From Trichoplax adhaerens (taxonomy: Eukaryota; Placozoa; Uniplacotomia; Trichoplacea; Trichoplacidae), in the NCBI RefSeq assembly GCF_000150275.1, contig NW_002060945.1, forward strand, positions 6,259,246 through 6,323,245: a DNA stretch of 64,000 nt, read 5' to 3'. This document shows positions 1-11,314 of this stretch, piece after piece (position 1 is the first letter of the stretch; each line of letters starts with the position of its first letter). A model generated the notes under the pieces. That model did no database searches and was not told the DNA's origin. It saw only the letters and a program-made list of their open reading frames with translations. Made by a program: the position numbers and the translations under genes.

Positions 1-2947
1 ATGGACGTACAGTATAACCAAATTTTATTCATCCGTTTAGTATACTTTAAAATCGTCTATGTGTCTAAAAGATTTAAAATACTTTCAAATCGTCCATGTG
101 TCCAAAAGATTACTACACATCATGAATCATATTACCTTTGCAAATAAGAGGATAGTTTACCTCCTATAACTACAAGAGTTTGCTGTACAGTGATGTTCGT
201 ACTTAATCCTGTATACAATTCTTTATTTCATCTGTAAAGGTAATGATGGCCTGCTATGCTATGCAACACAGTCTATTTAAAATGTATCTAAATTAATTAT
301 ATTGTGATGTAATTCTACTTGATATTGACTGTTAGATATAATGTTGCAAGTAACTTGCTATTAACACAGATTAAAACATGAATTGCAAGATTGTGCCCGA
401 GAAGAAACATATTTGTCTTGAATTAACTTCATTTCCAGATCTGAACACGGATGTAATAATCAGCAGCAGACATCTTTATTTCTTACAACCAATCTTATTC
501 TGTCATAGGAATTATTATTTTCTTATTGCTATATTAATGTAGAGGACCCGCCTGGCCAACCAGCATTCATTATAACAAATTCGATGTACTCTTTCTCTCA
601 CTATATTGAAATTCGTATATGACAGCAGATTTGAAAAAACGTTGTTAGCAGTATTGATTCAAAGTAACTTGCTATTAAGACAGAACCAATCGTGATTTCA
701 AGATATACCTGAGAAGGAATGATGCTAAACCGGCACATTTTCCGAATTGAATACATAATTAATGGATGATATCTTACTCTTTGCAACAAATTTTGTTCTC
801 TCATCAGTTGTTCTCCTCAACTGCGAGTGTTTCATTACAGCAAATCCGGTATACTCCTATCCTTATATTGAAGTACCTACTGTACGATAGCAGATTTGGC
901 ATAAGTGAACCCATTTTCCCTAAAAAACTAAGCAAAGTAAACCATTATTATAATTTAGACTTATAATTTCTTTTCTAATCTCCCATTTCGAAAGCTGGTA
1001 GTTGCTATTTATAATAAAAAAAGGATAAGCATTCAGGCAAAATACGCAAGGCACAAAATCTTTTATATAGGAGGATGTTCCGCCACAGCTTTACGAAATC
1101 AAATTGCAATTACACACTCTATCGATCCTCGGTTTTAGCCTGTTTCACTTTTTGAAATTACTACAGAATCAAAACCTTGTAACTGTACTGTAAACCTTTA
1201 ATGGATGCTATACATATATGTAAATTACCTATAGCACTCCAAAAACTGAATGCTACAGGAAAATTACGGGCCAACACTCAAGGAAAAATAATGGCGTCGT
1301 TATTCAAGAGTAAATTTATGTAAACTCTGCATTCTCTCACTACTGTATGTAAACTATTCGTAACTGTAGTTTGCATTGCTTTATTAGATAAAGTATTCGT
1401 AAGTACGAACCCTTCGTAGAATAAAAATAGATCTAAAGAGAGAAATTACAATTTTTTGAATTGCCTACACGATAAAAAGTTTCATACGTGGAATTATTTC
1501 AGTTCTTTTAAAGATTTGAATTTTACTACCCAAATGATGTAGCTGATTAAAGATACTCATCATGGTGCCGAGACTATTTCTTGAGCAGCCTTTACCTATT
1601 TATGCCAGAAGCCGATATAAACTACAGCTTAATTTTTTGACAAATACCAGAAATTAACCAAGATATAGTATTAACAGGTTCAGTATTTTGCGTAAAACGA
1701 TATAAATAATTATCGTCTTATTCTGACATAGTTTACTAAAATCATAAGATGGAAATCTTCACATTCAGGCATTGCGTTCAATTTGCTTATGAACAAGCGT
1801 AAGATATGCTCAGTAACTTACGTCTATTTTTAAAGTAATGGGCAACCTTTACAGGCAAATTAAAAATCTATTCGTTATGTTCCTGACCGATGGCTTTACA
1901 TCTAGCATCTTACTATAGTAAAAATCAATGCACAATTCAAAATGATAAAATTTCATCTGTTGGCCATGATAGGCGTATTGCCATTCTATGCTCCATTACC
2001 CTTTACTACAGCTAAATCCAATCAGAATTTAGCTAGTGAGGGCTAAGGAAATCATCCTTGGTAGATTAGGCAATTAAAAATATTGACTACTCAGGTTATT
2101 TTTTAGAGCTTTTCATTTTAGGGGCCATTCTCATTTGCTTTCTTCGGCATTTTTATGAAGTAGCAGAGTAGTTTATTTTGATGCTATTAGCTCGGCGCAA
2201 TGGCCGTCTACGCGTACACTATGCGCAGCTCGTCTAGAAGCCCGACATCTGAAGTTTATTTGGCGTGCGGTAGTTATTACAGACAGCGCACTGAGTAGGT
2301 TTCAAAAATAAATTTGATCCTTCAATTCCTTCCCTGAGATGGAGTTTCACTGTTAACATATGAGAATTGAATCAATGAATATCGTGCTATGAGCTGCTAT
2401 CGACTGTAAAGTAAATATTAGAAATGAAAAATTTTCTCAGGATATCGCCTTATCCGACAATTTGTCTTATTAGGAAGACAGAGATTGACCCTATAACCAT
2501 CGTTTAATCTAATATATCCTAATCTTGGAGCCATAAGTATTCGTGCAATGCACGGCATTTCTACCAACGTATATCGTTATAAAACTAGTTCTTTCTATTT
2601 TCATGCCATGTTTAATACGGAATCGCTTTCCCAATTTTTTCTATATACTGTAAATTTGCGACATACCCTACCATTAACAGTATGAGAATTTTGACTGCCC
2701 GCAGATCTCTTGGCTCTATTGCACTAGTTTGAAGGAGTACATAGGGTAAGAAGAAAATATCACTGATCCCATCAATCAATGAACTAACTGTAGTGTTAAA
2801 TTGGTTAATTAATCACGCTAGTCATGAGAGTAAATGTTTGTTTTCTTAATTAGATCACGCTTTAATTTGGGCATTCCAAATGGTGTTACGCATTTTTGGG
2901 ACATAACTCGCTGCTAATTTGACGTTGACGATGGTGTTGGTCAAAGG
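1..2947. other. Intergenic region upstream of the peroxidase gene
   Basis: I see no convincing coding exon on either strand here. The open frames are short, lack splice-linked continuations and match no family I recognise. The stretch contains a short near-duplicate at about 51-75 and 88-112 (both carry AATCGTCYATGTGTCYAAAAG) and a larger diverged duplication at about 345-905, listed separately. The last few hundred bases lead into the TATA box of the peroxidase gene. Confidence 0.6.
345..905. repeat. Diverged tandem duplication, two units of about 260-300 bp
   Basis: The stretch from about 345 (starting near AAGTAACTTGCTATTAA) to about 642 reappears in the same order, with many substitutions and indels, from about 663 to 905. 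The best-matching blocks are 345-365 against 663-683, and 575-642 against 835-902 (both end near GACAGCAGATTT / GATAGCAGATTT). It has no open reading frame shared by both copies, so I regard it as a non-coding duplication. Confidence 0.55.
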
Positions 2948-2955
2948 TATAAAAG
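2948..2955 (+). promoter_or_regulatory. Likely TATA box of the peroxidase gene
   Basis: TATAAAAG lies 65-72 bases before the peroxidase start codon at 3020, leaving room for a short 5' leader starting near 2978. The position and match to the TATA consensus fit a core promoter. No transcript data support this. Confidence 0.5.
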
Positions 2956-3019
2956 CAGCTACCTTAATCAGCTCCTAATTTGTTATAGCGCTATACAATC
3001 CGCAGGAAGATTTTCAGCC

Positions 3020-5313
3020 ATGAAGAAATTTCAAATAATGTTAAAATTTCTCGCACTATCATTCATTTTTGCCAATGTTATAGCTACTGATGTGCAGTTA
3101 TCGCAACCTCGATGTCGATGTCCATGTAGCAATCAATCGCTTCAAAATCTTGAGTAAGTATACAAAATTCGTTAACAAATTAACGAAATCTGCATTAGGG
3201 TATTGCATAATTTTTCTTAAAAAACTCGCACTAACCTAACTCTAATATTGTATTGAAATAGAATTATTTTAAAGAATTTCTCCTTCTATTCTTTGTTGTT
3301 ACGATTTACAGAGTTATACGGATCTGCAAAGCATACAGTTTAATCAAAAACTATCACATTTATGATTATCGTTGCTGTTTCATCAATGCAAATGGAATTC
3401 CATATCCAAGAAAAAAGAGGGAATTAGTTGCCAATTCACCTGAAAAATTTTATGAATTTCTGTTGAAACGGCTGCGTCATGAAGACGAAAAAAGCAGTAG
3501 TGCTAATTTTAGTACTATTAGTGTACGCTCATCGACTCCAATTCACGAGCAAATACTGTCCAAAGTTTCTAGTTGCAAGCCTGTTTTGAAACCTAAAAGA
3601 TGTCGCAAGAATAAGTTTAATCGTTTATATCGAACTGAAGACGGCACCTGTAACAATTTCCGTCAAACAACATGGGGTGCAGCTCCAACCCTTTTTCGCC
3701 GCGCTATACCATCAAGATATGCTAACTATATTAACAAGCCTGTTGGTTGGAGCCATGCAAACTATCTACCAAGCCCAAGATTGGTATCTAATCGCGTAAT
3801 TTCGTCAAGAAAAATTACACTATCATCAAGATATACCGATTTAATGATGCATTGGGGTCAATTTATTGACCATGATCTAACTTTAACAGTTACCGTAGAT
3901 AAAAAAATTGAAAAAATTTGTAGTCAAAGTTGTAAGAAATATAGCCATTGCTTTCCTATACCTGTCAGCAAGCAAGATAGTAAATTTTCTTGCGAGAAAT
4001 GCTTACAATTTACACGCGCAGCTGCTGCTTGTGGTACAGGATTAACAAGTATTGTCTACGGATCTGCTCGGCCACGAGAGCAAATAAATGGTATTACAGC
4101 ATTTATTGATTCGTCCAATGTCTATGGATCATCGAAAAAGGAATCCAATTTATTGCGTAAGCGTCGATCGAAAGGCCTATTAAAGGTAGGTAAACGCGTC
4201 AGTCGTGGTAAATTTCTATTGCCATTTGCTAAAAAAGGGCAAACAGAGTGCCAACCTAGCGATATCCTGAAGCCATGCTTTTTAGCAGGCGATAAAAGAG
4301 CTAATGTTCAGATAGGTCTGACAGCAATCCATACCATTTGGGTTCGAGAGCACAACCGTATTGCTAAGAGATTGGCAAGAATCAATCCAAGGTGGAACTC
4401 TGATCGAGTGTATCAGGAAACTCGCAAGATTGTCATCGCTCAAAATCAACACGTTATTTTCTACCACTATCTTCCAAAATTGCTAGGAGTTACCTTTCCT
4501 ACGTTGATACCAGATTATTCCGGTTATAAGAAACGAGTGGATCCTTCAATAATGGCTTCTTTTGCAGCTGCAGCTTTCCGCATTGGACATACACTTATCA
4601 ATCCAGTACTGCATCGTTTAGATAGCAATTACCAGCCAATACCACAAGGAAGTATCCGTTTGAAAGATGCTTTTTTTGCACCACATCGAATTCTCAACGA
4701 AGGTGGAATTGATCCCATTTTAAGAGGCATAACTGGTAAATACGGAAAACTAAAGTCGCCAAGTCGTTTGGTCTCTAAGGAAGTAACGGATCATCTCTTT
4801 GAAGTAGATCATCAAATGGCAATGGATTTAGCTTCATTAAATATCCAACGTGGCCGAGATTTTGGTCTGCCTAGTTATAATACCTGGAGAAAGCGATGTG
4901 GATTAAGAAAAGCAAGGAGATTCTCACAATTATCTGGTGAAATTGATCGTAAAACTATTGCTAAACTAGCTCAGGTATATGATCATCCAAATGATATTGA
5001 CTTATGGGTAGGTGGTGTTAGTGAAAAGAACATTCGTAAAGGTGTAATGGGACCAACATTTGCCTGCATTATTGCAAAGCAATTTATTAAAATTCGAGAT
5101 GGTGATCGATTTTGGTATGAAAAACCAGGAGTTTTCACTTCTCAACAATTAAGGCAGATAAAGCAATCTTCGTTAGCAAGAGTTATTTGCGACAACAGTG
5201 ATGGTATAACTCGGATACAGGAAGACGTATTCCGCGATTATAATACAACCGGCAATGCTTTTGTTGATTGCAATACTATCCCTCGCATCAATTTAAGGAA
5301 ATGGAAAGATTAG
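3020..5313 (+). CDS. Secreted animal haem peroxidase (peroxidasin/myeloperoxidase superfamily)
   Basis: Two exons, 3020-3153 and 3312-5313, join in phase to give 711 residues. The start at 3020 opens a hydrophobic signal peptide (about residues 1-24), so the enzyme should be secreted or luminal. A Cys-rich stretch (CRCPC) follows, and the peroxidase domain runs from about 170 to 695. The distal haem site GQFIDHD gives Gln228, Asp231 and His232. The catalytic Arg is 374, the proximal His is 471 (FRIGHT), and its partner Asn555 lies in NIQRGRDF. The His-Arg-His spacing (142 and 97 residues) matches myeloperoxidase. The calcium-loop motif (TAFIDSS) is present. Family members use H2O2 to oxidise halides or protein tyrosines. 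Oddities: the Glu three residues after the catalytic Arg is Val377, and the usual RGRDHG reads RGRDFG. No LRR or Ig domains are present, so it is not a full-length peroxidasin. Substrate unknown. Confidence 0.92.
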
Positions 5314-5610
5314 TAATGCCTAACTATGTATCTGATTTAACTTTCACCAATGTACGGTATTAAATGATTATATTCTGTGTCTATAATTAATCTGAAGACT
5401 AGCTATGATCTGCAAAGAAAGACAGAAAGATGCTGGCATGTTTGCTCTTATAGGATACTAATTTAAAGTTGCACTAGACTGAAATAGGCCATAATAGTAC
5501 TATTTGATCTACTCGCATGCTATAAACGTAGGAATTGTATGAATACTATGAAATGATGATTTAACGACTTCGTTTACTGTAATATCAAATGCTTCAATTT
5601 TATAAACATC

Positions 5611-5616
5611 AATAAA
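5611..5616 (+). terminator. Possible polyadenylation signal of the peroxidase gene
   Basis: A canonical AATAAA lies about 300 bases after the peroxidase stop codon, before the 3' end of the convergent NUDT15-like gene. It is the first perfect hexamer I noticed downstream. Its use is not shown. Confidence 0.35.
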
Positions 5617-5962
5617 TGAATATTGGTAAAAACTCTAGTATGCCTGATAGACTGTAATAGTTCTTCTTATTTATGCACAGTATTCACTATAAGTAGTACA
5701 ATTTACGGTTCTTCAAGACGATTAGTAAGCTTAAGTTCACTATCCGTGTCGGAATCGTCTAAATATAGATCTTTATTAAAAAGTTTCGAAAATTCACATA
5801 GTGCAGATAAGTACACATAATTTAAGATCGATCTTTAGTATTTCTACTATGAATACAAAGTGTTCAAACAACACAGATCTATAAAGTTATTGACAAGAGT
5901 GGTCTTGTACAGACTATAATGCAGACAGACAGTAAGTGTAGTACAGTAATAATCCAATTCCG

Positions 5963-6762
5963 TTATTCTAAGCCTTTGGTATTTTTAAAAGGATGATAGC
6001 CATGTTCCTTCGCAATTTTAATAGGTATAAAGGAAGGTTGAGGAAAGTTATCCCAACTGTTCCATTGCCATCCTATAAAAAAATGGGAGCAATTAGGAAA
6101 TACTTTATACGTATTAATCAGTAATGAAAATACAGTACATAGGATGACTACAGTGTCGATAGGAATAGATAAATTGGAATATCTGATAATCTTATCAGAG
6201 AAAATCAAAATTAGAGCCTGCTAATACTCTTCTTAGTCCCTTATTTCTACCCGAAAGATACGAATTACAGCATTAGCAGTTGCAGATGATATTAATGAAC
6301 TCAATTACCTTCACAACGGTGTGGTTCCATTAATTTGACTTGGCTATCTTCATCAACACATCCTTTGACTAGGATTACAACAAAATGACTGTTATTTTCT
6401 AGGTCGACCACATTCACGGTAGTTTCGATGGTACAATTTTGTAACTCTAAATCAGTTTCTTCCAGCAACTCCCTCTTTGCACAAGCAATAAAAGATTCCC
6501 TGCAGACAAAATCGAATTTTACTTATATTACAAGTTTGCTTAAAGCAATAGTTAGACATCGTTCATCACTGTGTTTGTATGGAAAAAATTCTTGTGGTGT
6601 ACTGCACTGCTAATATAATTTACCCGAATTCCAAATGTCCTCCTGGTAAGGCATAATGCCCATCGCCGTAGCTACCTTTTCTTTTACCAACCAACACACA
6701 ATTTGGATATTTAGGATTTGTGACCACAACGCCTACTCCAACTTTTGGTTTCCTTTCTTGGT
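5963..6762 (-). CDS. NUDT15: NUDT15-like Nudix hydrolase (three 3' exons; first exon uncertain)
   Basis: On the minus strand, exons 6762-6624, 6499-6309 and 6072-5963 join in phase. The order of conserved pieces follows human NUDT15: a VGVGVVVTN start, VLVGKRKGS, the Nudix box, then [11 protein letters not shown] and a C-terminal HGYHPF. The Nudix box has the Gx5Ex7REUxEE pattern (GHLEFGE followed by RELLEET), so the metal-binding glutamates are present. The final Gly of the consensus is Asp, and human NUDT15 also departs from the consensus there. NUDT15 and MTH2-type enzymes hydrolyse nucleoside triphosphates, including oxidised or thiolated guanine nucleotides, to monophosphates. Exon 6762 starts with the last two bases of a codon, so an upstream exon with the ATG must exist; a candidate is listed separately. 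The gene is tail-to-tail with the peroxidase. The family call is strong. The exact orthology (NUDT15 against a related Nudix) is less certain. Confidence 0.88.
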
Positions 6763-7040
6763 CTGTGTATAACAATAAAATATGCGAGTACAAGGTAAGT
6801 ATTTGTGATAGAGGGTAGAAACTTCAGGCACCAACTATAATTTGGGTCAGCAAGAACAGCCCTCTACAGATAGTAGGATTGTATCAATTGAACAGCTCAG
6901 TAGCTATACCATAGCTCATACTGCATGGTAATTAACAATATAATAAGTCAAGTTATGCATTACATTGCACTTTGCACATAATATGAACTTTCATGGCTTT
7001 GCAGCAACTCTTCGATGTTAGCTGATAGCTCTATACCTAC

Positions 7041-7059
7041 ACCATGGTTTAGAGTACAT
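7041..7059 (-). CDS. NUDT15: Candidate first coding exon of the NUDT15-like gene
   Basis: Minus-strand ATG at 7059, preceded by CCGCC, opens six codons (MYSKPW) plus one base before a GTAGGT donor. That is the phase needed to join the exon at 6762. It is very short and the donor is not strong, so other start exons remain possible. Confidence 0.25.
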
Positions 7060-8052
7060 GGCGGATTGCGTGCAAATTGATAACGTAATAAATGATGCAG
7101 CAATAATGTTGTAGTTTTAACCACCATAAAGGCTTTCATAACCAAGCAGTAACTACAGTAGTAGTGTTTGTATAAATCCCTTCGTCTCATCATCTTTTAG
7201 CCAATATCTAATTATCTGTTACGTTATTGGATGTCGAGAAACGCATTCGTATGCCAGGGTTAAAGCCATCCAATGGACCATATTATGCCGCTATTTGTCT
7301 GCACCTCTATCGTGTACTGTATCGCATCAAATCTACCAGTATATCAGGTAATATTTACAAGTCACTTTTGCAAAATTTAAGTTAAGCTTGCAGTATTGAT
7401 CAGCTTATACCGCCATGCAACAGTATAGAGCCTTTAGTCTCATCGATCTTCAGCTAATACAAGGATCTAATTTAAGTATTAATATAATCGAATCTGTTGC
7501 AAGAAAAATCATCGAACTTGCCTGTCATCCTGCTATTTCTCTGTTCTTTACCGTACACCGTACTGCATTCAATCTATATCCAGTAATATTAACAAGCCAC
7601 CTTTTGCAATATTATGTTTGCAGCACTTGCCAGCTTTCTGCAGAGTGGCGAGGAATAATATTCAAATGGATTAACTGTAAATACAAGCGATGGATTGGAT
7701 CGACGATAATTTTAATATACTGTTCCATACAGTAGCTTAAAATACGGATCGAGTAGTGTTGAAAGGGAATATTTATGCGCTGTGTATGATATCATGATAG
7801 TGGCATAGTAAAAATCAAATCAGACACCAGTTTTCATACTGTACCATGAGTTGATCGCTTATATTTATACACTATAGCATAAGGTTTAGGAGCACTTGTA
7901 AACCTCCTTCCGGCAATCCCTTGTGCATAATTATTAATGATTGGGCATGCAAGTGTATTAGCGGCAGAATTATTAGGTAAATGCTTCTATGAGCTTCAAG
8001 ATCTCTATATAATCCATATTTAGGGCTACAATCCTGTATATAAGAATCATAG
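7060..8052. other. Divergent promoter region between NUDT15-like and LINS1, with unresolved LINS1 5' exon(s)
   Basis: LINS1 coding sequence is secure only from 8053, and the human protein has about 100 residues before the matching point, so one or more 5' exons should lie here. An open frame starting at 7415 (106 codons) sits in the right place, but I could not join it to 8053 with a proper donor and phase. A diverged repeat of about 70 bp occurs at about 7308-7382 and 7549-7616 (both around CCAGTAATATTAACAAG-like sequence), about 240 bp apart. Confidence 0.4.
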
Positions 8053-11000
8053 ACCTCACCCTATGATGATAAGAAATTCGTACTGCTTAACATATCGATT
8101 TTGGTAAACAAGTTCATGGCAATGTACGACAACGATCAAACTTATCTTAAGACTCTTTCCAATATTTCTTATGCAATTATCAACAAACCCCAGGATCTCA
8201 ATTTAGTGGAAACTACAAAACTCCTCTTACCTATACCAATCCAGGTAGAGAATAGAATACATATACGCTACAGTATTATTGGAACAGCGGTACAGGGCTA
8301 CAAAAAAATAAAAATTTGATTGAAATTGTTTCAAATGATGTTACTTTAATTTAAAAGTACAGTACAGTATACGCATACTGTATCACACATCTTTTTCATC
8401 TTTAATCGATAGTAAAGCATGATTTTATATCTTAGGATGATTCAGAAAGATTGATTAATATATCTGCGAAATTATCAACTATCACCGAGCTATTTCAACA
8501 TGCTGCCCACCCCGAGGATCATCTAACTTGTATATGCAATAAGGTTATTAGCGAGGGACTAATCCCTAAATTAGTAAGTTGAATCATACCAGTAATTCCT
8601 TAAATAGTATTATAGAGATGAATTCCTTTTTAGATCATTTTCTTTGCTTCAATGCAATTGTCGTCATAATTCACTATTATGTAACGGAATGGTCTATTTG
8701 TACTCTTTATCTAGATGGAATATTATTACTCCAAATCGGATAACAAGTTGCTGTTATATAGCACATCACGAACAATACTTAATGCCATCTTTTGCTATAA
8801 GGTAATGGACAATCTATTATCAGAAGAGAATTACAGTTAATAATGGAACCATTAAATTTACACTTTTATTAGAAAGTAAGAATACACTTGTAGTAGCTGT
8901 CTACGACGATGTCTGTAGTGATATGTTAGTTGTGGTCGTAAATATCAAATACTGTATATGATAGTACAGTAAGGTATAATGATTTAAACAGAAATGTAAC
9001 TATTCATCAGCATTATAGTGTTTACCATCTGAAATTATAGCTACTTAACGAAGCGGATTGTAAATACGTATGCAAATATTCTCTGATTATAACGCTATAA
9101 CCTTTATAATTCTGTTTAAACACAAAATATACTCCGGATTATGTCAGTTCCCGACGGCTGCTATTCAGCAAATCCTGCAAATGATCTTCGATGTCACCCT
9201 GCAAATTCCATCTACTACCAGGATCACACAAACATTAGATTTCCTAAAACAAGTTCTCCACAATTGCCGAGAGGTCTGTAGTAAGGAAGGAAACATTCAA
9301 GCTATTACGGACAACAACTACATCCAATGTAATGTATAGCATTTGCTCTATATCGTAGACCTCGATATCGTAAAATTGTTGCATGGTCCGCTTACATATA
9401 CTGCTTTGTACTGTGTTATTCATAGTTATTGCTGGCTGTACTACTGCATTTGTGATGGATAATTGGCAATTGATGTTGAAGCTGGTTGATATGAACCTAC
9501 TGCTATCTGATACATCTTTCCACAGCAGCAGCAATGCCAAGCAAGACATTGAATTGCATACAGTATCATTTCTTAATTTAGTAATGGAATGCGTAAGACG
9601 AGTATCTAGAAAGCATGATTCCTCAACGCAGCAAATGGACATAATTCTAGAAAACATAAGACTTTCTCAAATTCCGGAAATACTAAAAAAAGACTTTATT
9701 CATCATTTAATTCTGAGAAGGACTCTAGATATATTTATCGAAATTTTTTCCTTTTATAATTTGAATTTACCCAATAGATTGAAAACCATCAATTTGGTAT
9801 TACTAGAGTTGACGGTAAATTGCTTAAAAGATATCGTCGATAATCGTGAAAATTTATCATCAAAGTATATTATCGCTATGCAAAATATTTCGTTGTTTTC
9901 TGGCTTTTATCACTCGGCACGTAATGAAGCAGGTTCTAAAATTGGCAAGTCAGTTATGAATGATTACGCTTGTAGCAGTAGTCTGCTTCGGAAGTTGATG
10001 TTATGCCTTTTTGCAAGTCTACGGATCGTTTTAAGCTGTGAAGTAAATAAATCTACAGGTACAATTCGTTACTACTTTAAGTTTATATTCCGTGTATTCA
10101 TAGTATATTGGCTCATAAAAACTGCTTTTAAACGGTATCATATTGTTATAGACCAAACTGATGAAGACTTAGTTTTTCGGTCCATAGAAAGCATCATATA
10201 CTATCTACATGTTTTTCATGATATTGTCGCAACTGGTAATCCTATGTCTACTAGTCAGGATAATTGCAACGATACAACTGGTCTAGCGAAAACTTTGGTC
10301 AATACTTTTATTGATGAAGACGATTCTTTAGTTCAAATTATTTTATGGCTTCTGGATGTTTATTCTGCCGTGAAAATTTTCTCAAATTCTTGTAGTTGTA
10401 GGTAACTACTCAACTTCACTGTAGAACTATCGGCTAGTTCGGAATAACAAATACCGCTTTATTAATTTTCATTATGCTTCTATTCTTGTAGGTTGGCTAT
10501 AGCATTGGCTCCTTTAGAAACCTTTATGTCACAACTTCAACCTGATTTGGTCTTTATATTATTAATTAAATATTTTTATTACGATCATACAGTGCTTTTG
10601 GATATGTTGATATCCAATGAAACTAATTTTCTAGAATGCTTCGTAAAATATTTAAAATTCATAATTCAAGACTGGGATAATTTTCGTAAAGCTCATGATA
10701 GCCTTTCCGACACGTCACTAATTGCTAACGAGCATCTCGCAGATATTGAGGCAATCAATGTTAGCGAGCATTCTAATATTGAAGTAAGTGAACATGTCTT
10801 TACGGTCGGTATGATAGTTCATAAAACAGTGATAGTTTAGCTGTACTCTTTCATTCCTAATTATAAGTTGATCTATTAAATAATTATCCTATTAATGTGA
10901 GCGAACTGCTGTATACTTTACCTACAACAATAGATAAGAGGGGATCATTATAATGAGACAGATCTTAGCCAGGCAATGTCAGTGAACGAAATTCATGACG

Positions 11001-11314
11001 TGAAGCATCATTACGACATAAGTTTGCTATCATCATTTGAAAATTATTCAAAAGATACTGAGAATGGTGATGACGTATCTTCAATATCATCGTTGGAAGA
11101 ACTTTACAGCCAAAGTATATCATCAATATCTTCATCTGAATCTTTTAGTAGTACGAGAGACTGCGAGTACACTTTGGATAAAACTATGGCGGTTTTAATC
11201 CGCTTAAATTTAGCCATTGAAAGATTAAAAGAAAAGGATCTGTTTCCGTACTGTCCGGATGCATTGCTAAAACTACTTTCTCAAGTTGAAGAATTATACG
11301 AAGCCGGCTATTAA
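8053..11314 (+). CDS. LINS1: Protein Lines homologue 1 (5' end incomplete)
   Basis: Exons 8053-8244, 8436-8573, 8715-8801, 9148-9280, 9426-10401, 10492-10783 and 10934-11314 join in phase to about 732 residues, close to human LINS1 (757). Recognised segments are the SDNKLL region in exon 8715 (human NSDKLL), the LINES C-terminal block TVLLDMLISNETNFLECF followed by DWDNF in exon 10492, and the terminal LFPYCPDALLKLL. An acidic, Ser-rich stretch (about 10990-11150) sits between the last two, as in the human protein. LINS1 is a helical-repeat protein; the fly homologue Lines acts in Wingless/Hedgehog patterning and the human gene is linked to cognitive disability. The biochemical role is not established. 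Exons from 9426 onwards are secure, as are the three from 8053 to 8801. The boundaries of 9148-9280 and the 9426 acceptor were chosen by phase and weak similarity. The start codon was not found. Confidence 0.85.

Noticed and set aside
7415-7735. 106-codon open frame at 7415 as the LINS1 first exon
   Set aside because: It is in the right place, but I could find no donor with the phase needed to join 8053 and no convincing similarity to the LINS1 N-terminus; left unresolved.
9383-9425. Apparent start codon and signal-like peptide at 9383 suggesting a separate secreted protein
   Set aside because: The long frame continues into clear LINS1 sequence and is joined at its 3' end to LINS1 exons; the hydrophobic start is best read as intron running up to an acceptor near 9425.
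9244-9657. 137-codon minus-strand frame opposite LINS1
   Set aside because: It overlaps plus-strand LINS1 exons that join in phase and match the family; the minus frame resembles nothing and is a shadow.
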